From Arthrobacter sp. Hiyo8 (GTDB taxonomy: Bacteria; Actinomycetota; Actinomycetes; Actinomycetales; Micrococcaceae): a stretch of 64,000 bases of DNA. Below, in pieces: positions 39,776 to 49,634 of this stretch. The notes under the pieces were generated by a model that was not told where the DNA came from, did not search any database, and saw nothing but the letters and a program-made list of their open reading frames with translations. Where the stretch lies: assembly GCA_001549895.1 (NCBI GenBank), contig AP014719.1, positions 1,116,001 to 1,180,000 on the forward strand, written 5' to 3'. The translations under genes were made by a program, and so were the position numbers. Positions within the stretch are counted from its first letter, which is position 1. Every line of letters begins with the position of its first letter.

Positions 39776-42425
39776 CTACTCCTCCGGCTTCGCGAGCTCG
39801 TCCCACAGTTCGGAAAGCTTCTGCCTGCGGGACACTCCGAGCTTGCCGTAGACCCGCTGCAGGTGGGCGTTGACCGTGTTCACGGCGATACCCAGGCGGG
39901 CAGCCACCTCCGCACTGCTCAGCCCGGAGGCCACCAGGGCAGTCACTTCGCGTTCACGCTGGGAAAGCTTTACGACGCCGGAAGGACCGAGGATCCGGCC
40001 TCCGGACTGGCCGGGTGGGTTCGTCAAAAACGAAAGCCTCCTCCTGGTCCAACGCTTGCTGAGGTTCTCCGATGCCTACTTGCCCAGTTCCCATTTCCTG
40101 TCCTGCTTCCTGTCCCGACGGCATGCCGGACTCGACACTCCACACCAGCTCGGACACTCCGGCCCCAGCTGCCGGTCTCCCCGGGTGCCGGTACGGGCCG
40201 CAAGGCCGAGATTCAACATCTCAAGCGCCCGGTGCCCCTTTTTGGCGGCAGACCCGGCGAGTTGGAGCAGCTTCCGGTGCGAGTGCTCAGCGCCAATCAG
40301 CACTGACCGGGCGGCGGACGAATAGCTTTCGGCGAGCTGCGAGGCCAGATAGTTCCCTCCGCTGGCCCGCGAATCGTAGGCAGCCAGGGCGCGACGGACC
40401 TGGTTGACGTCCCCCAGCAACCACGCAGCCGCGGCAAGTCCGCCGAGCGCCGGCGGGAGGAGCCCGTCAGGGTCGGCTTCATCCAGCCGGGCCTTGGCCT
40501 GGCGGAACTGTTCACATGCCAGTTCCAGGCTCCCCTGCCTGGCAAGTACGAGTGCCCTGTACAGATGCGCTGAGCCACCGAAATAGCTCATCCGGTTGCT
40601 GAAGCTGGAACTTCCGGCGCAGAACATTTCGGGCCCGCCCCATTGCCCGCGCCAGATCAGGTTGGACCCGTGGATGGTCAGCACAGTGGAGTGGAAGTCC
40701 ACGGGCAGCGCGGCAGCCGCCCCACCGCTTCGAGCGCCAGGGTCGAAAGTGCGACGGCGTCCGCGAACCGTCCGCTGACAGCCAGCCCCTGGGAGACGAG
40801 CGCCATCAACAGCACGCCGGCCTGGGTGGGCGGGGGTGGATGGCCCTCCGATCTCAATCCAGGATCGACCAATTGGCTATGGCAAAGCCTTTGGAACAGC
40901 TCGGTGTTGGCTGAAGGCCAGCTACCGTTTTGGGCGTCCAGATACAGCTGGAGGACGTCCAGTTCGTCCCGGACGGCGGACTCGCCAAGATGGGCTGGCT
41001 CGCCGGGCTGGATGCCGAGGGCGGCAGCCACCAGCCGCCGTCGGGCATCCTGGAGGACCGCCTTCAGCACATTGGCTCCCGGCGATGTCGGCAGAAGCGC
41101 ATGCAGCAGAAGCCACACAGCGTGGGCGAAGTCGAGCGTCAGGACGTCGGGGGTGTTCGCCACCAGACCCTTCAAGACCGTCACAGCCCGGGAAAGTCCC
41201 TTGTCTGATAGAGCGCCCTCGCCAGTTCCACGCCGGCAACCAGTCCGAGTTCCGGCGCCCGCACCGCTTCCGCGGCCCGCCGGGCCCTCCGGTTGTCGTG
41301 AATGTCGTTCGCGGCGATGGCCACGGCCAAAAGATCGGCATCCGGCACCGGTAAACCGCTTGCCTGTTCTAGGTCCACGCGGCGGAACAGCGTCCACAGC
41401 GAATCATCGCCAACGGGTGAGGACGTCGCGTAGATGCTCCTCCGAAGTTCGAGGATCCGTTCAGGTCCCAAGTGCTGCCGGGCCAGCCTCGCTTCGATGG
41501 CATGGCTGAGCGTTGCCGTCTCCGGGCTGTCTTTCAGGACCCGGATGGTTCCGTCGGACCGCAGCGCGTCGATCGCCCGCTTTGGGCCGAGTTGTTCAAG
41601 GACGGCCAGCGGTATCGGCTCCCCCACCGCCAGAATGTCCACCACCTGCCGCTGTGGCACGGAATAGCCCTCAAGCCGGTGGCGGGTCAGCTCGAGCGCT
41701 TGCGAACCGTCCAAGCGGATTGGTCCGGACAACATCCAGGAATCGGCCTGTTCCACGATCTCGCCACGCGCTGCGGCTTCGTCCACCAACAATTTCGCGG
41801 TCTGCAGGTTTCCACCGGTGAGGGTATGGATGTCCCGCACCAGGCTGCGGGCTGCGCGCCCGCCGAGGCGATCATCAAGGAATTCGCGAAGCTGCTCCTG
41901 CGTGAGATCGTCCAGGGTCACCACCGACAGCTGCCGCGACACCACGGATTCCATGAGTTCCATTCTCAAGGGCCGGTCCGAGCGGTGGGTGGCAATCAGG
42001 CGGATGTCCGGTTCAACAAGCAGTTGGCTCAGGAGCCAAAGAGACATGTCATCCAGGAAATCTATGTTGTCCAGTACCAGCAGTGCGGCGGATCCGGAGG
42101 TCGCTGCGCCACGCACCGCTTTGCGGCAAGCCGCCACGATGGAACCCGGCCACACTTTGGCCCTCGCCGGCAGGTCCGGAACAAGGGCCATGGCGATTCC
42201 AAAGGGAATGTCCGCGAACGACTCCGAGACGTTGTGGGCGATCACGCTGAAGGAACCGCCCAGCACTGAAGCCGCTGCGTCCAAGAGGGTGGTCATTCCG
42301 GAGCCTCCCGGTCCCGAGATGACTATCCCGGCCGGTTCCGGCCCGGACAAGGCAATAACAATCTCCTGGAGCTCCGCGGCCCGAATAATCGGGGGCGGGG
42401 TGTGGGTCCCTTCGGTATCGTCCAT
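39776..42425 (-). CDS. Large LuxR-type regulator (STAND/LAL-like) with altered P-loop (frameshifted)
   Basis: About 880 residues: N-terminal AAA/STAND-like NTPase, long helical (TPR-like) middle and C-terminal LuxR helix-turn-helix. The P-loop reads ISGPGGSGMTTLLDAAA, with Met where Walker A has Lys. The Walker B position reads LLVLDNIDFLDD. The HTH is LSQREREVTALVASGLSSAEV...NTVNAHLQRVYGKLGVSRR. Frameshifts near 41195, 40715 and 40090. ATG 42425. It is separated by 442 bp from the divergent secreted protein gene. Its DNA and signal targets are unknown. It resembles the four tandem regulators at 52.5-63.7 kb in domain order but is more distant in its HTH. Confidence 0.85.
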
Positions 42426-42867
42426 GGTCCTGTCTCATCTTCGGGCCGCCGGACACACGTTCCTGACGGCTGTGGCACGGACCGGTGTCATTTCCAAACG
42501 TTACCTTCGGGTTTCAGTCCCTGGATTGAGTGGTAACTACTTGGTTTTCCGGGGCTACTTGCACGAAACATCCCCGCTCCACGGAGCCTCCGGGCGACGC
42601 ACCACGACGCCGTTTCCACCCCGGTTTTCCCGCCGGATTTGCATCCTCTGTTACCGCTCTGTGATCTGACTGTGTAAGCTGGTGCCGCAAGAGTAAGTTC
42701 CGGCTGGCTACTTCTGGGGAGTTGAAGCGCAGCCGATTTCCGCAACAACTCTGTCGTGGCACACCGTTTGGCCGTGTACGACGCTGCCGCACGTTCAGCT
42801 GCAGCTCGCCTTATCCATTGCCCAGGTCTCGTATGTCTATGTCCCCAACAGATATGTCACCCAAAAT
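42426..42867. promoter_or_regulatory. Long divergent intergenic region with conserved motif
   Basis: 442 bp between the LuxR gene and the secreted protein gene hold no supported ORF. On the minus strand, 42528-42549 reads GAAAACCAAGTAGTTACCAC followed by TC. It matches the site at 26734-26753 except for two single-base insertions. It lies about 103 bp upstream of the LuxR start and in the same relative orientation. Confidence 0.5.
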
Positions 42868-43947
42868 ATGAAACACCTGTTCACAGCACTCATCGCCGTG
42901 GCTGTACTTGCCTTTGGTGGGTTCGCCACCATCTCAGCTGTCCAGTCATCACACAAATCCTCCTATCAGGCCGGCGACCGCGGTTCATATTCGCGGCCAA
43001 GCTCATCGCCTTCGCCTTCATCCGCGCAAACGCGCACCGCCACGCCGGCACCGACGCCGACGCCCACACCCAGCAATGTTCCGGCCGCGGCGCCGTCGAG
43101 CACGCCCGCTGCCGCCGCCCCCGCTCCGGCCGCAACAGCCGCCGGCGCACCCGCACCAACGGCAGCGCCCCTACCCGTCACGGGAACCTACCCCCTCCAC
43201 ACCAACATCGTGAGCACCACCTTCTGGGTGGGCGAGATCTTCAATGCCAGCCTCTCGGACGGCTCCCAGGTCTGCTCCACCTACAACGGCCAGTGGGCCT
43301 TGCAGCACACGGGGGTCAACATGGGAACCACTCCGTCCAGCGCGAGCGGTTGTCCCGGCAGCACTTACGGCGGTTGCGACGGAGTCAGCTCCGGCACCGG
43401 CACGAGCTTCCAGTGCGCCACGGAACAGCGCGTAGCCAGCAATGGGTACTTCCCACTGCACCAGCCCAAGCCTTTGCAGAACCCGTTCTACTTGGACCTG
43501 CCTTACGACGACGTCAATGACAGCGTCGCTTTCGCCGAGCGTTGCAATGTTATTCCGTGGGCCGCCGCGGACAACGCCAAAACGGGCGTCAACCACTGTG
43601 CGGACTCAAGCTACAGCTACATGAAGAACGCATGGGTCCAGATCACCGGCCCCAATGGCGCCGTTTGCTACGGACAAGTTGAAGACGCCGGGCCCTCGAG
43701 CGGTTCGCTCTACCACGATTCGGCCTACGTCTTCGGCGCGAACAACGCGCGTCCGGCCAACAAGTCCTTCTCCGGCGACCCGAGCCAGGGTGCAGGCATG
43801 GATGTCTCCCCTGCATTGAACGGCTGCCTGGGCTTCGCTGAGCTGAACGGCGACAATGACCACGTATCGTGGCGTTTCGTTGACCGTGCCAGCGTGCCGG
43901 CCGGTCCGTGGCTCAACGTTGTCACCACTTCGGGAGTCACCAACTAA
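42868..43947 (+). CDS. Secreted protein of unknown family, paralogue 1 (possible double-psi beta-barrel type)
   Basis: 359 residues, intact. N-terminal signal or anchor (LFTALIAVAVLAFGGFATI), a linker of about 110 residues rich in Pro/Ala/Thr/Ser, then a roughly 210-residue domain. Segments shared with the protein at 48.7-49.5 kb: NIVSTTFWVGEIFNA, QNPFYLDLPYDDVNDSVAFAER, YMKNAWVQI, CYGQVEDAGP, NARPANKSF, GMDVSPALNGCLGF and VPAGPWLNVVT. Six or more cysteines are present. The wealth of Asp, Trp and the CYGQ(V/I)EDAGP centre recall expansin/barwin-like barrels, but I cannot confirm a family. It is divergent from a LuxR regulator. Confidence 0.65.
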   Translation: MKHLFTALIAVAVLAFGGFATISAVQSSHKSSYQAGDRGSYSRPSSSPSPSSAQTRTATPAPTPTPTPSNVPAAAPSSTPAAAAPAPAATAAGAPAPTAAPLPVTGTYPLHTNIVSTTFWVGEIFNASLSDGSQVCSTYNGQWALQHTGVNMGTTPSSASGCPGSTYGGCDGVSSGTGTSFQCATEQRVASNGYFPLHQPKPLQNPFYLDLPYDDVNDSVAFAERCNVIPWAAADNAKTGVNHCADSSYSYMKNAWVQITGPNGAVCYGQVEDAGPSSGSLYHDSAYVFGANNARPANKSFSGDPSQGAGMDVSPALNGCLGFAELNGDNDHVSWRFVDRASVPAGPWLNVVTTSGVTN

Positions 43948-43996
43948 TATCCCGGGACCCACGGGTCAGCAGGACATTACCCACTCCGGGAGTGTC

Positions 43997-44043
43997 GGAC
44001 GCCCATGCCACCCAGCCGCAATGGCTGCCTGGCATGGGCGTCC
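43997..44043. terminator. Hairpin between convergent secreted-protein and glycosyltransferase genes
   Basis: GGACGCCCATGCCA and TGGCATGGGCGTCC form a 14 bp perfect stem around a 19-base spacer. It lies between two convergent genes and is probably a bidirectional terminator. Confidence 0.7.
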
Positions 44044-44073
44044 GCGTGTCCGCCCACTTTTCCAGGGCTGTCC

Positions 44074-45455
44074 CTAGCCGGTCCGCACCACGGACGGCCC
44101 CGGCGTCGCGATTTCCTGAGGTTGGCGTTGGATCCTCCGAACCGGGCTGACCCAAACTCCCGACGAACTCGCCGAGTACGCCTTGGGCAAGACCTGGAGG
44201 CAAATGACCGCGTCCAATATCCGCATCAACGGAAAGAAGGGCGCCATCAACAAAAAGCGCGGGTTGCGCATCGAAACTGCGGCAAGGACTGTCAAGAAGA
44301 GGTCCGGCAGGAAGACCCCAATGAGAACGTCCTGGGGCCGCAGGACGCCTGACAGAAAGATAAAAACCTCTGAGCGATTGCCGAAAATCCACACCTCGAT
44401 GGCAGCGAGGGACGATAGCAGGAATGCCGGCACCAGAAGGACGAAGAAAAGGCAGCTGGCTACGAGTTCAACAATGTACAGCCCCAGCACAAACCAAAAT
44501 CTGCTGAATTGCAGGCCGTGCCGCCTGACGGTTTGCCAGAAACCAAGAATCCACCGCCGCACCTGCTTGATATAGTCCTTCAGGTTGTCCGGATCCTGGG
44601 TATACGCAACAGCCGCAGAGGGATGGAATGCGATCCTTCCCAGTTTCTTCGCATGGATTTCAAACGTCATGTTGAAGTCTTCGATCACCAGCCCCGGCGC
44701 CAGGACCTCTATTTTTGCGAGCGCACTGGTTCTGTACATGCTGGCGAACCCGGGCACGATGGAGACGACATTTGCCCCTTGCGCCGCTTGGCCGTATTTG
44801 AGGAGCAATTGGACCACGATGTACAAGCGCTCCCGGTATGCCACGAGGAAGCGGCCGATCGCCGTCGGAGGTGCCGGACTCATGATCGATTTGGCCCGTC
44901 CCGCGACGGCAACCACCGTCGGATCGTCAAACAGCGGCAACCCGTTTCGAGGTAATCCGGCGTCGGGCGTGTGTCCGCGTCCAGGAGCATGACCACCTTG
45001 AACCGCTTGCACAGGTCGAAGTGGGCGATGCCCGCCGCGAGTGCGCCTGCCTTGCCACGGTTCGGTTCAAGGTCAAGGACCTTCACCCCCGCGGCCCGAG
45101 CAATAGCTGCGGTGTCATCAGTGGACATGTCCGAAACGACGTGGATGTTGCGGCGAGGTACCAAAGCGGACGCGGCGAGGATTGTCTCCCTGATGACCAG
45201 GGCCTCGTTGTGGGCGGCCACGAGGACCGCGACATTCGCCGGGTAGAGCCGCACCCCCTTCGCACGATGGCGGGCCCGCGGACGCCGAGGGATCGGTAAC
45301 GTGCCGCCGCGCAGCAGCGCGATCCACCCCCGGATCCGGGAAGACAACCCCTTGACCCGCCACGATTCCTCACCCGCCAGGCGGACCAGCCCGGCAACCG
45401 ACCAAAAGATCGTACTGACCCCCAGAACCAAGAAGATCGAAAGCAGAACTATCAC
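44074..45455 (-). CDS. Family 2 membrane glycosyltransferase, PgaC/IcaA-like (frameshifted)
   Basis: Processive polysaccharide synthase. N-terminal helix (MIVLLSIFLVLGVSTIFWSV), GT2 core VAVLVAAHNEALVIRETILAA, DMSTDDTAAIARAAGVKV, the DxD in MLLDADTRP, acceptor Asp in EDFNMTFE and QVRRWILGFW (the QxxRW motif of processive GT2), then C-terminal helices (LYIVELVASCLFFVLLVPAFLL and others). One frameshift near 44947 (GGG). It starts with GTG 45455, overlapping the deacetylase stop by 4 bp. The order deacetylase-synthase resembles pga/ica loci, so a poly-N-acetylhexosamine product is a reasonable guess. Confidence 0.85.
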
Positions 45456-46858
45456 GGCGACGGAGCTCCCACTGTGTCGTACATTTCGTAATCATCGGTA
45501 GCAAGCTGGCCATCACTGAAGAGGTTCAGTCCAAAGCTGATGGCCTCGGCTCCTGCCGGAACGGGCGGCGTATCCCAGATCGCCTGCTCGTAACTGGTGT
45601 TGGCCGCGAACCACGGACTGGCCGTCCAGTAGGTCCACGTGCCCAGCTTGTTGCGGTAATACACTTCGAATTGGGTCTTCGCGGTGGACTGGTACCACGC
45701 CCTGAGCGAATAGCTGTGGCCGGTACTCACGCTCGGAGCGCATGCTCCCAGATCGAGGACGGAAGCAGTTTGGCATCACCGGACGAGTATTCGCTCACGT
45801 CCAGGCGTCGGGCCACCACGCCGGAGTGTCCAGGGTTCAAGGTGCTCAGGACCACGGCATTCTTGCCATAGGACGACACCTGCCAGCATTGCGGCAAGCC
45901 ATACTTTCCAGCCGTTTCCAGCCCCGGATTCCGAAGGGCATTCGTTCCTGGTGCAGCCGGCGCCGCGACGGGACCGTTCACTACGGGTTTCGCCACGCTG
46001 CCGATCACGTCGTGTACCGTGCGCACGGCCATGGTCCCTTGTTGGGTCCTGGCCGCCAGCCAAGTGGCGAACTGTTCGAACAACGCGGGGCTGATGGAGC
46101 GGGGCTGCCGCTGTTGTCGACGTCGTAGAAGGTCAATTGCAACCAGCCCCCGGCCTTTTCGGCCTGCGCTACTGTCGCCTGAAGGTCGGCCAACGTCCAC
46201 TTGCTGCCGACTTCCGATGTTGCCCGTGTCCGGAACAGGTCCGCCGGGCGGACGGTTTCCGCTGCAGCGCAGCCCGCGCAGTCGATGGGAGTGGTTATCT
46301 CGCCGAGGCCACGCGCGCTGTTGTAGCCACATCCAGCGACCTGCTCTTCCGACTTCGGCGTCGAAGCCGCAAACGGATAGGCAAAGGAGGTGACCTTGAA
46401 GCCCCAGTCCGTAAGGTTCACGCGATCGTTGCAGATCTGCCTCGATGCTTCGTCAGGCTCTACGGAAGTCACATCGGCAAGGGTGACCGTATGCCCGCCG
46501 ATCTCATTCTGGTCCGCGGCCAGGGTGTGGAGATTGTCCGTTGTCATGTAGTCAGGCGCTCCAACAAAGCCCGAATCGATGAAAAACGTGCCCGGAGGCC
46601 GTGGTCCTTCAAGATCCGGGCCGCCTCCATCTGGCTTGACCGGCCCGCATCAAACGTCAAGCTAACGGATGAGAGCGGGGCGGCAGACGGCGTGGGGCTG
46701 GTGGTTCCGGATCCGGAGGGAGCCTGGCTTCCGTTGATCAGCGATGTTGCGCCCGTCAACAGGAGCAGCACCGACACCCACGAGGCAGCCCAAAGACCTG
46801 CCCGCTTCCTCGACATGCGGATCGGTCCGGATGCGATGCCCTTCCCCCGCGGACTCAT
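45452..46858 (-). CDS. NodB-like polysaccharide deacetylase domain protein with altered metal site (frameshifted)
   Basis: About 460 residues. Start ATG 46858 or ATG 46816. N-terminal membrane anchor (AASWVSVLLLLTGATSLI), short linker, then a NodB fold: SVSLTFDAG in motif 1 (the second Asp is Ala), ATFFIDSGFVG, EIGGHTVTLADV in motif 2 (the second His is Leu), and FAYPFA in motif 3. The C-terminal part (from NALRNPGLETAG) looks like a carbohydrate-binding beta-sandwich (ARRLDVSEYSSGDAKLL, YSLRAWYQSTAKTQFEVYYR). Frameshifts near 46575, 46110 and 45735. It is translationally coupled to the glycosyltransferase. The altered ligands question deacetylase activity. Confidence 0.8.
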
Positions 46859-47361
46859 CGCCAACCCGCACTGCCGTGGTTCCTGAAGGGGCCGGTGGCG
46901 ACTGGGGGAAGCCTCGGTCTCAAAGGCTTATTCACCACCGGCCCCCGCTCAGGGGCCCTCTCGATGAGGGCGCGCTGCCGTCCGGCAGCGCCGTCAATTG
47001 GCGCCGGGTCCATGGGAGGGACCGTGCTGGATCCCCCAAGAGCAGGTTCGAACTCCAGGCAAACGCCTTCTCGGTTTAATCCGCCGCGTCCTAATGCCGC
47101 TCGGACCAGAGCGTCCATTTCCATTCTGAGACCTGTCTTTCCCCCGTTGCCCTCAACCAACTGACACCATCAGCGTAAGAACCAGGGCGACGACGGACAC
47201 GAGTACGCTCTACCCGTCTTTACACTCAACCTTGACGTCCGGACGGTGCCACTACTCGTGCGCTGCGCGCGCAACACCGGGCTCAAACGTCGGGGCGCGG
47301 GCAGGGGCGAATCCGATCCGTTCGTGGTCAAATGGTGCAATCAGGCAGTCGGAATTTAAGG
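46859..47361. promoter_or_regulatory. Divergent intergenic region with CGGGT...ACTCG motif
   Basis: About 500 bp between the deacetylase and GH18-like starts. A short minus-strand ORF here shows no protein-like features. On the minus strand, 47200-47216 reads CGGGTAGAGCGTACTCG. Its complement is followed by TCTTT, giving the 15-mer GCTCTACCCGTCTTT, which recurs exactly in the 52.3 kb intergenic region. Confidence 0.5.
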
Positions 47362-48506
47362 ATGGCGGAAGAGAGTGTCCAGGAACCGGGGAAGCGGCGC
47401 GTCCGTTTCGGCTGAGTCGGACGGCGCGCGGGACGTCCGTCGCTCGTCGTCCCGGCCAAGGGACCTCGCCGCCAGCTGTCAGCTTTCGCCCGGGCCTGCA
47501 TTGCCGCAATCCTTGTGGCGGTGGGGATGGGAGGCATCCTCGTGTGGCGTTTTACCACGGACGCAAACGGTTCCCTCGAGCCCCGTGGTTTTCCGGCTAC
47601 GTCGACGTGACTGTGGTCCCTCAATACGCTTTCGAGACACCCGTGGGCGAGGGCACCAAGAATGTCACGCTGGCGTTCGTGGTGGCAATGGCTGGACAGC
47701 CCTGCACACCGAGTTGGGGTAGCACATACAGCCTCGATGCCGCGAAGACCTCGCTCAAGCTCGAAGAACGTATCGCCAAGCTTCGGTCAAACGGCGGCGC
47801 CTTCGCTGTGTCCTTCGGCGGCTCAGTCAACAGCGAGCTCGCCAACTCCTGCTCGAATGCAACAGATCTGGAAAGGGCCTATCGTGCGGTCCTGGAACGC
47901 TACAACCCCGGAACAATCGACTTTGACGTTGAGGGCGACAACCTGGCGGACAGCGCGGCCTGGCAGCGCCGCGCCGCAGCCGTCGCTGCCCTCCAGAAGG
48001 AGAGGATCAAGGAAGGGCACGCCCTCTCAATTTGGCTTACCCTCCCGGTCACCCCGCAAGGGCTGACCGACGCCGGAACCTCCGCCGTCGACCAGATGCT
48101 CGCCGCCGGCGTCGAACTCTCCGGGGTCAACATCATGACCATGAACTACGGTTCAAGCCGGAGCGAATCGCAAAGCATGCTCGATGCCGGAACCTCAGCG
48201 GCCCAGTCCACCAACGACCAGCTAAGCATCATCTACCAGCGTGCGGGAATCACCCTTAACAGCGAACAGATCTGGGGAAAGATGGGCCTGACACCTATGA
48301 TCGGCCGGAACGACCTCCCGGGCGAGATATTCGACCTTGACGCGGCCCGCGGATTGAACTCATTCGCCATCAGCAAGGGGGTTCAACGGGTGTCCATGTG
48401 GTCCTTGAACCGGGACACGTCGTGCCCCCAGGACACCCCGAGGATCCGGCCAGCCATGTGTGTAGCGGGATCGATCAAGGAACCCAACGCTTCTCCGATG
48501 TATTGA
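47362..48506 (+). CDS. GH18-like chitinase-family protein, membrane-anchored (frameshifted)
   Basis: About 380 residues. An N-terminal helix (ACIAAILVAVGMGGILVWRF) suggests a signal anchor. The catalytic barrel includes NVTLAFVVAMAG, GGAFAVSFGGSVNSELA, NPGTIDFDVEGDNLAD (matching the D-x-D-x-E core of GH18 with the Glu acid retained), IWLTLPVTPQGL, VNIMTMNYG and VQRVSMWSLNRDTSCPQD. The first Asp of the classical DxxDxDxE box is replaced (GTIDFDVE). Frameshifts near 47585 and around 47411-47460; the exact start is uncertain, and the ATG at 47362 is my best guess. Possibly cuts or modifies an amino-sugar polymer made by the neighbouring genes. Confidence 0.72.
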
Positions 48507-48570
48507 GCGCGGGATTCCACGCCAAACTGCCCTGACCCGCCGATCAACGATCCCGCCGATTGGCAGAGGA

Positions 48571-48675
48571 TCATGCCTGGCCTGGACGGTCCGCCCTGTT
48601 CTGGTTCTTGGCTTCGGCCGGGCGGGCGAGGTGCCTTCCGTTACCGTGCCGAAACAGCTTCTTAAGCCACTGCAT
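48571..48675 (-). CDS. 34-residue basic peptide with strong ribosome-binding site
   Basis: ATG 48675 is preceded by CCGGAGGTATCC, one of the best Shine-Dalgarno sequences in the window. It encodes MQWLKKLFRHGNGRHLARPA followed by 14 residues to TGA. The N-terminus is amphipathic (WLKKLFRH) and the whole is strongly basic. It sits 64 bp downstream of the lipoprotein gene on the same strand. No family recognised. A frameshifted longer gene is possible but the downstream sequence does not look protein-like. Confidence 0.5.
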   Translation of the reverse strand: MQWLKKLFRHGNGRHLARPAEAKNQNRADRPGQA

Positions 48676-48739
48676 GGATACCTCCGGTTTTCTTGGGACT
48701 GTCACTACCGGATTGCCTGGACGGCTCCGGTTGCCGGTG

Positions 48740-49513
48740 CTACTTCACTTGGCTGACCGTGACGATGTTCAGCCACGGTCCAGCGGGAACCTGGTCCCGT
48801 GGCACGAACTGCCAGTCGACTTTGTCCGACTCGCCATCAAGATCGGAGAAACCAAGGCACCCGTTGAGCGCAGGCGAGACGTCCATTCCGGCACCGTTGA
48901 ACTTTTTGTTGGCCGGACGGGCGTCATTGGAGCCGAAAACGTAGTCCTTGTCGTGATACTGGCCCGGACCCGCATCTTCAATCTGTCCGTAGCATTCCCG
49001 GTTGCCCATCCGGATCCTGACCCATTGGTTCTTCATGTAACTGAAGGAACGGTTCTGGGCATTGCCCGCGAAACCCGGATCGTTTGCCCACGGGATGACA
49101 CTGGCCCGTTCCGCGAAGGCGGTGGGATCGTTGACGTCGTCGTAAGGAAGATCGAGGTAGAACGGGTTCTCCTTTGGAGTCATGCTGGTCGGTGCATAGC
49201 CTTTGGCCTGCGTTCTCGCCTCGGTCTTGCAGCCGTTCGTCACGACGCCGTCACAGCCTCCATAGCTCTGCATCCACTGGGAGTCGTAGGTCGACATCAC
49301 TTGGCTCCCGTCTGCCGCTTTGGGATCAAAGATCTCGCCGACCCAAAAGGTGGTGGATACAATCCCGGTGTGCCAGGGATACCGGCCGGCTGATTGCGTC
49401 GGACTCGGGCTCGGGCTCGGTCCACCGCACGCTGCCGTCAGCAAGGTCAGGACCGCAAGCACAGCCGCTCCACCCCGGCCGTGACGCTTGGATCCGGATG
49501 CTGGGCGATTCAC
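48740..49513 (-). CDS. Secreted lipoprotein of unknown family, paralogue 2
   Basis: 257 residues, intact. GTG 49513 follows CAGGAGCAC. The lipobox ends LLTAACGG, so it is lipid-anchored. The domain of about 210 residues matches paralogue 1 (42.9-43.9 kb): GIVSTTFWVGEIFDP, ENPFYLDLPYDDVNDPTAFAER, SYMKNQWVRI, ECYGQIEDAGP, SNDARPANKKF, GMDVSPALNGCLGF, VPAGPWLNIVTV. It differs by a lipid anchor and a shorter linker. Part of the minus-strand group UDP-sugar dehydrogenase, epimerase, lipoprotein, small peptide. Confidence 0.68.
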   Translation of the reverse strand: MNRPASGSKRHGRGGAAVLAVLTLLTAACGGPSPSPSPTQSAGRYPWHTGIVSTTFWVGEIFDPKAADGSQVMSTYDSQWMQSYGGCDGVVTNGCKTEARTQAKGYAPTSMTPKENPFYLDLPYDDVNDPTAFAERASVIPWANDPGFAGNAQNRSFSYMKNQWVRIRMGNRECYGQIEDAGPGQYHDKDYVFGSNDARPANKKFNGAGMDVSPALNGCLGFSDLDGESDKVDWQFVPRDQVPAGPWLNIVTVSQVK

Positions 49514-49634
49514 ATCGTGCTCCTGGAAAAGGGTTCGTCGGATCTTTCCTTGGACAAGGGCGGGCGACCGGTCAGCGTGTACTCCACTCACCCAGCCGCC
49601 CGTCCTTACGCTGTAGGCTATGCCGTCCCTTCGT

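Noticed and set aside
46865..47160. A 101-residue minus-strand ORF in the deacetylase/GH18 intergenic region
   Set aside because: No ribosome-binding site, no hydrophobic core or motif, and composition typical of non-coding GC-rich DNA.
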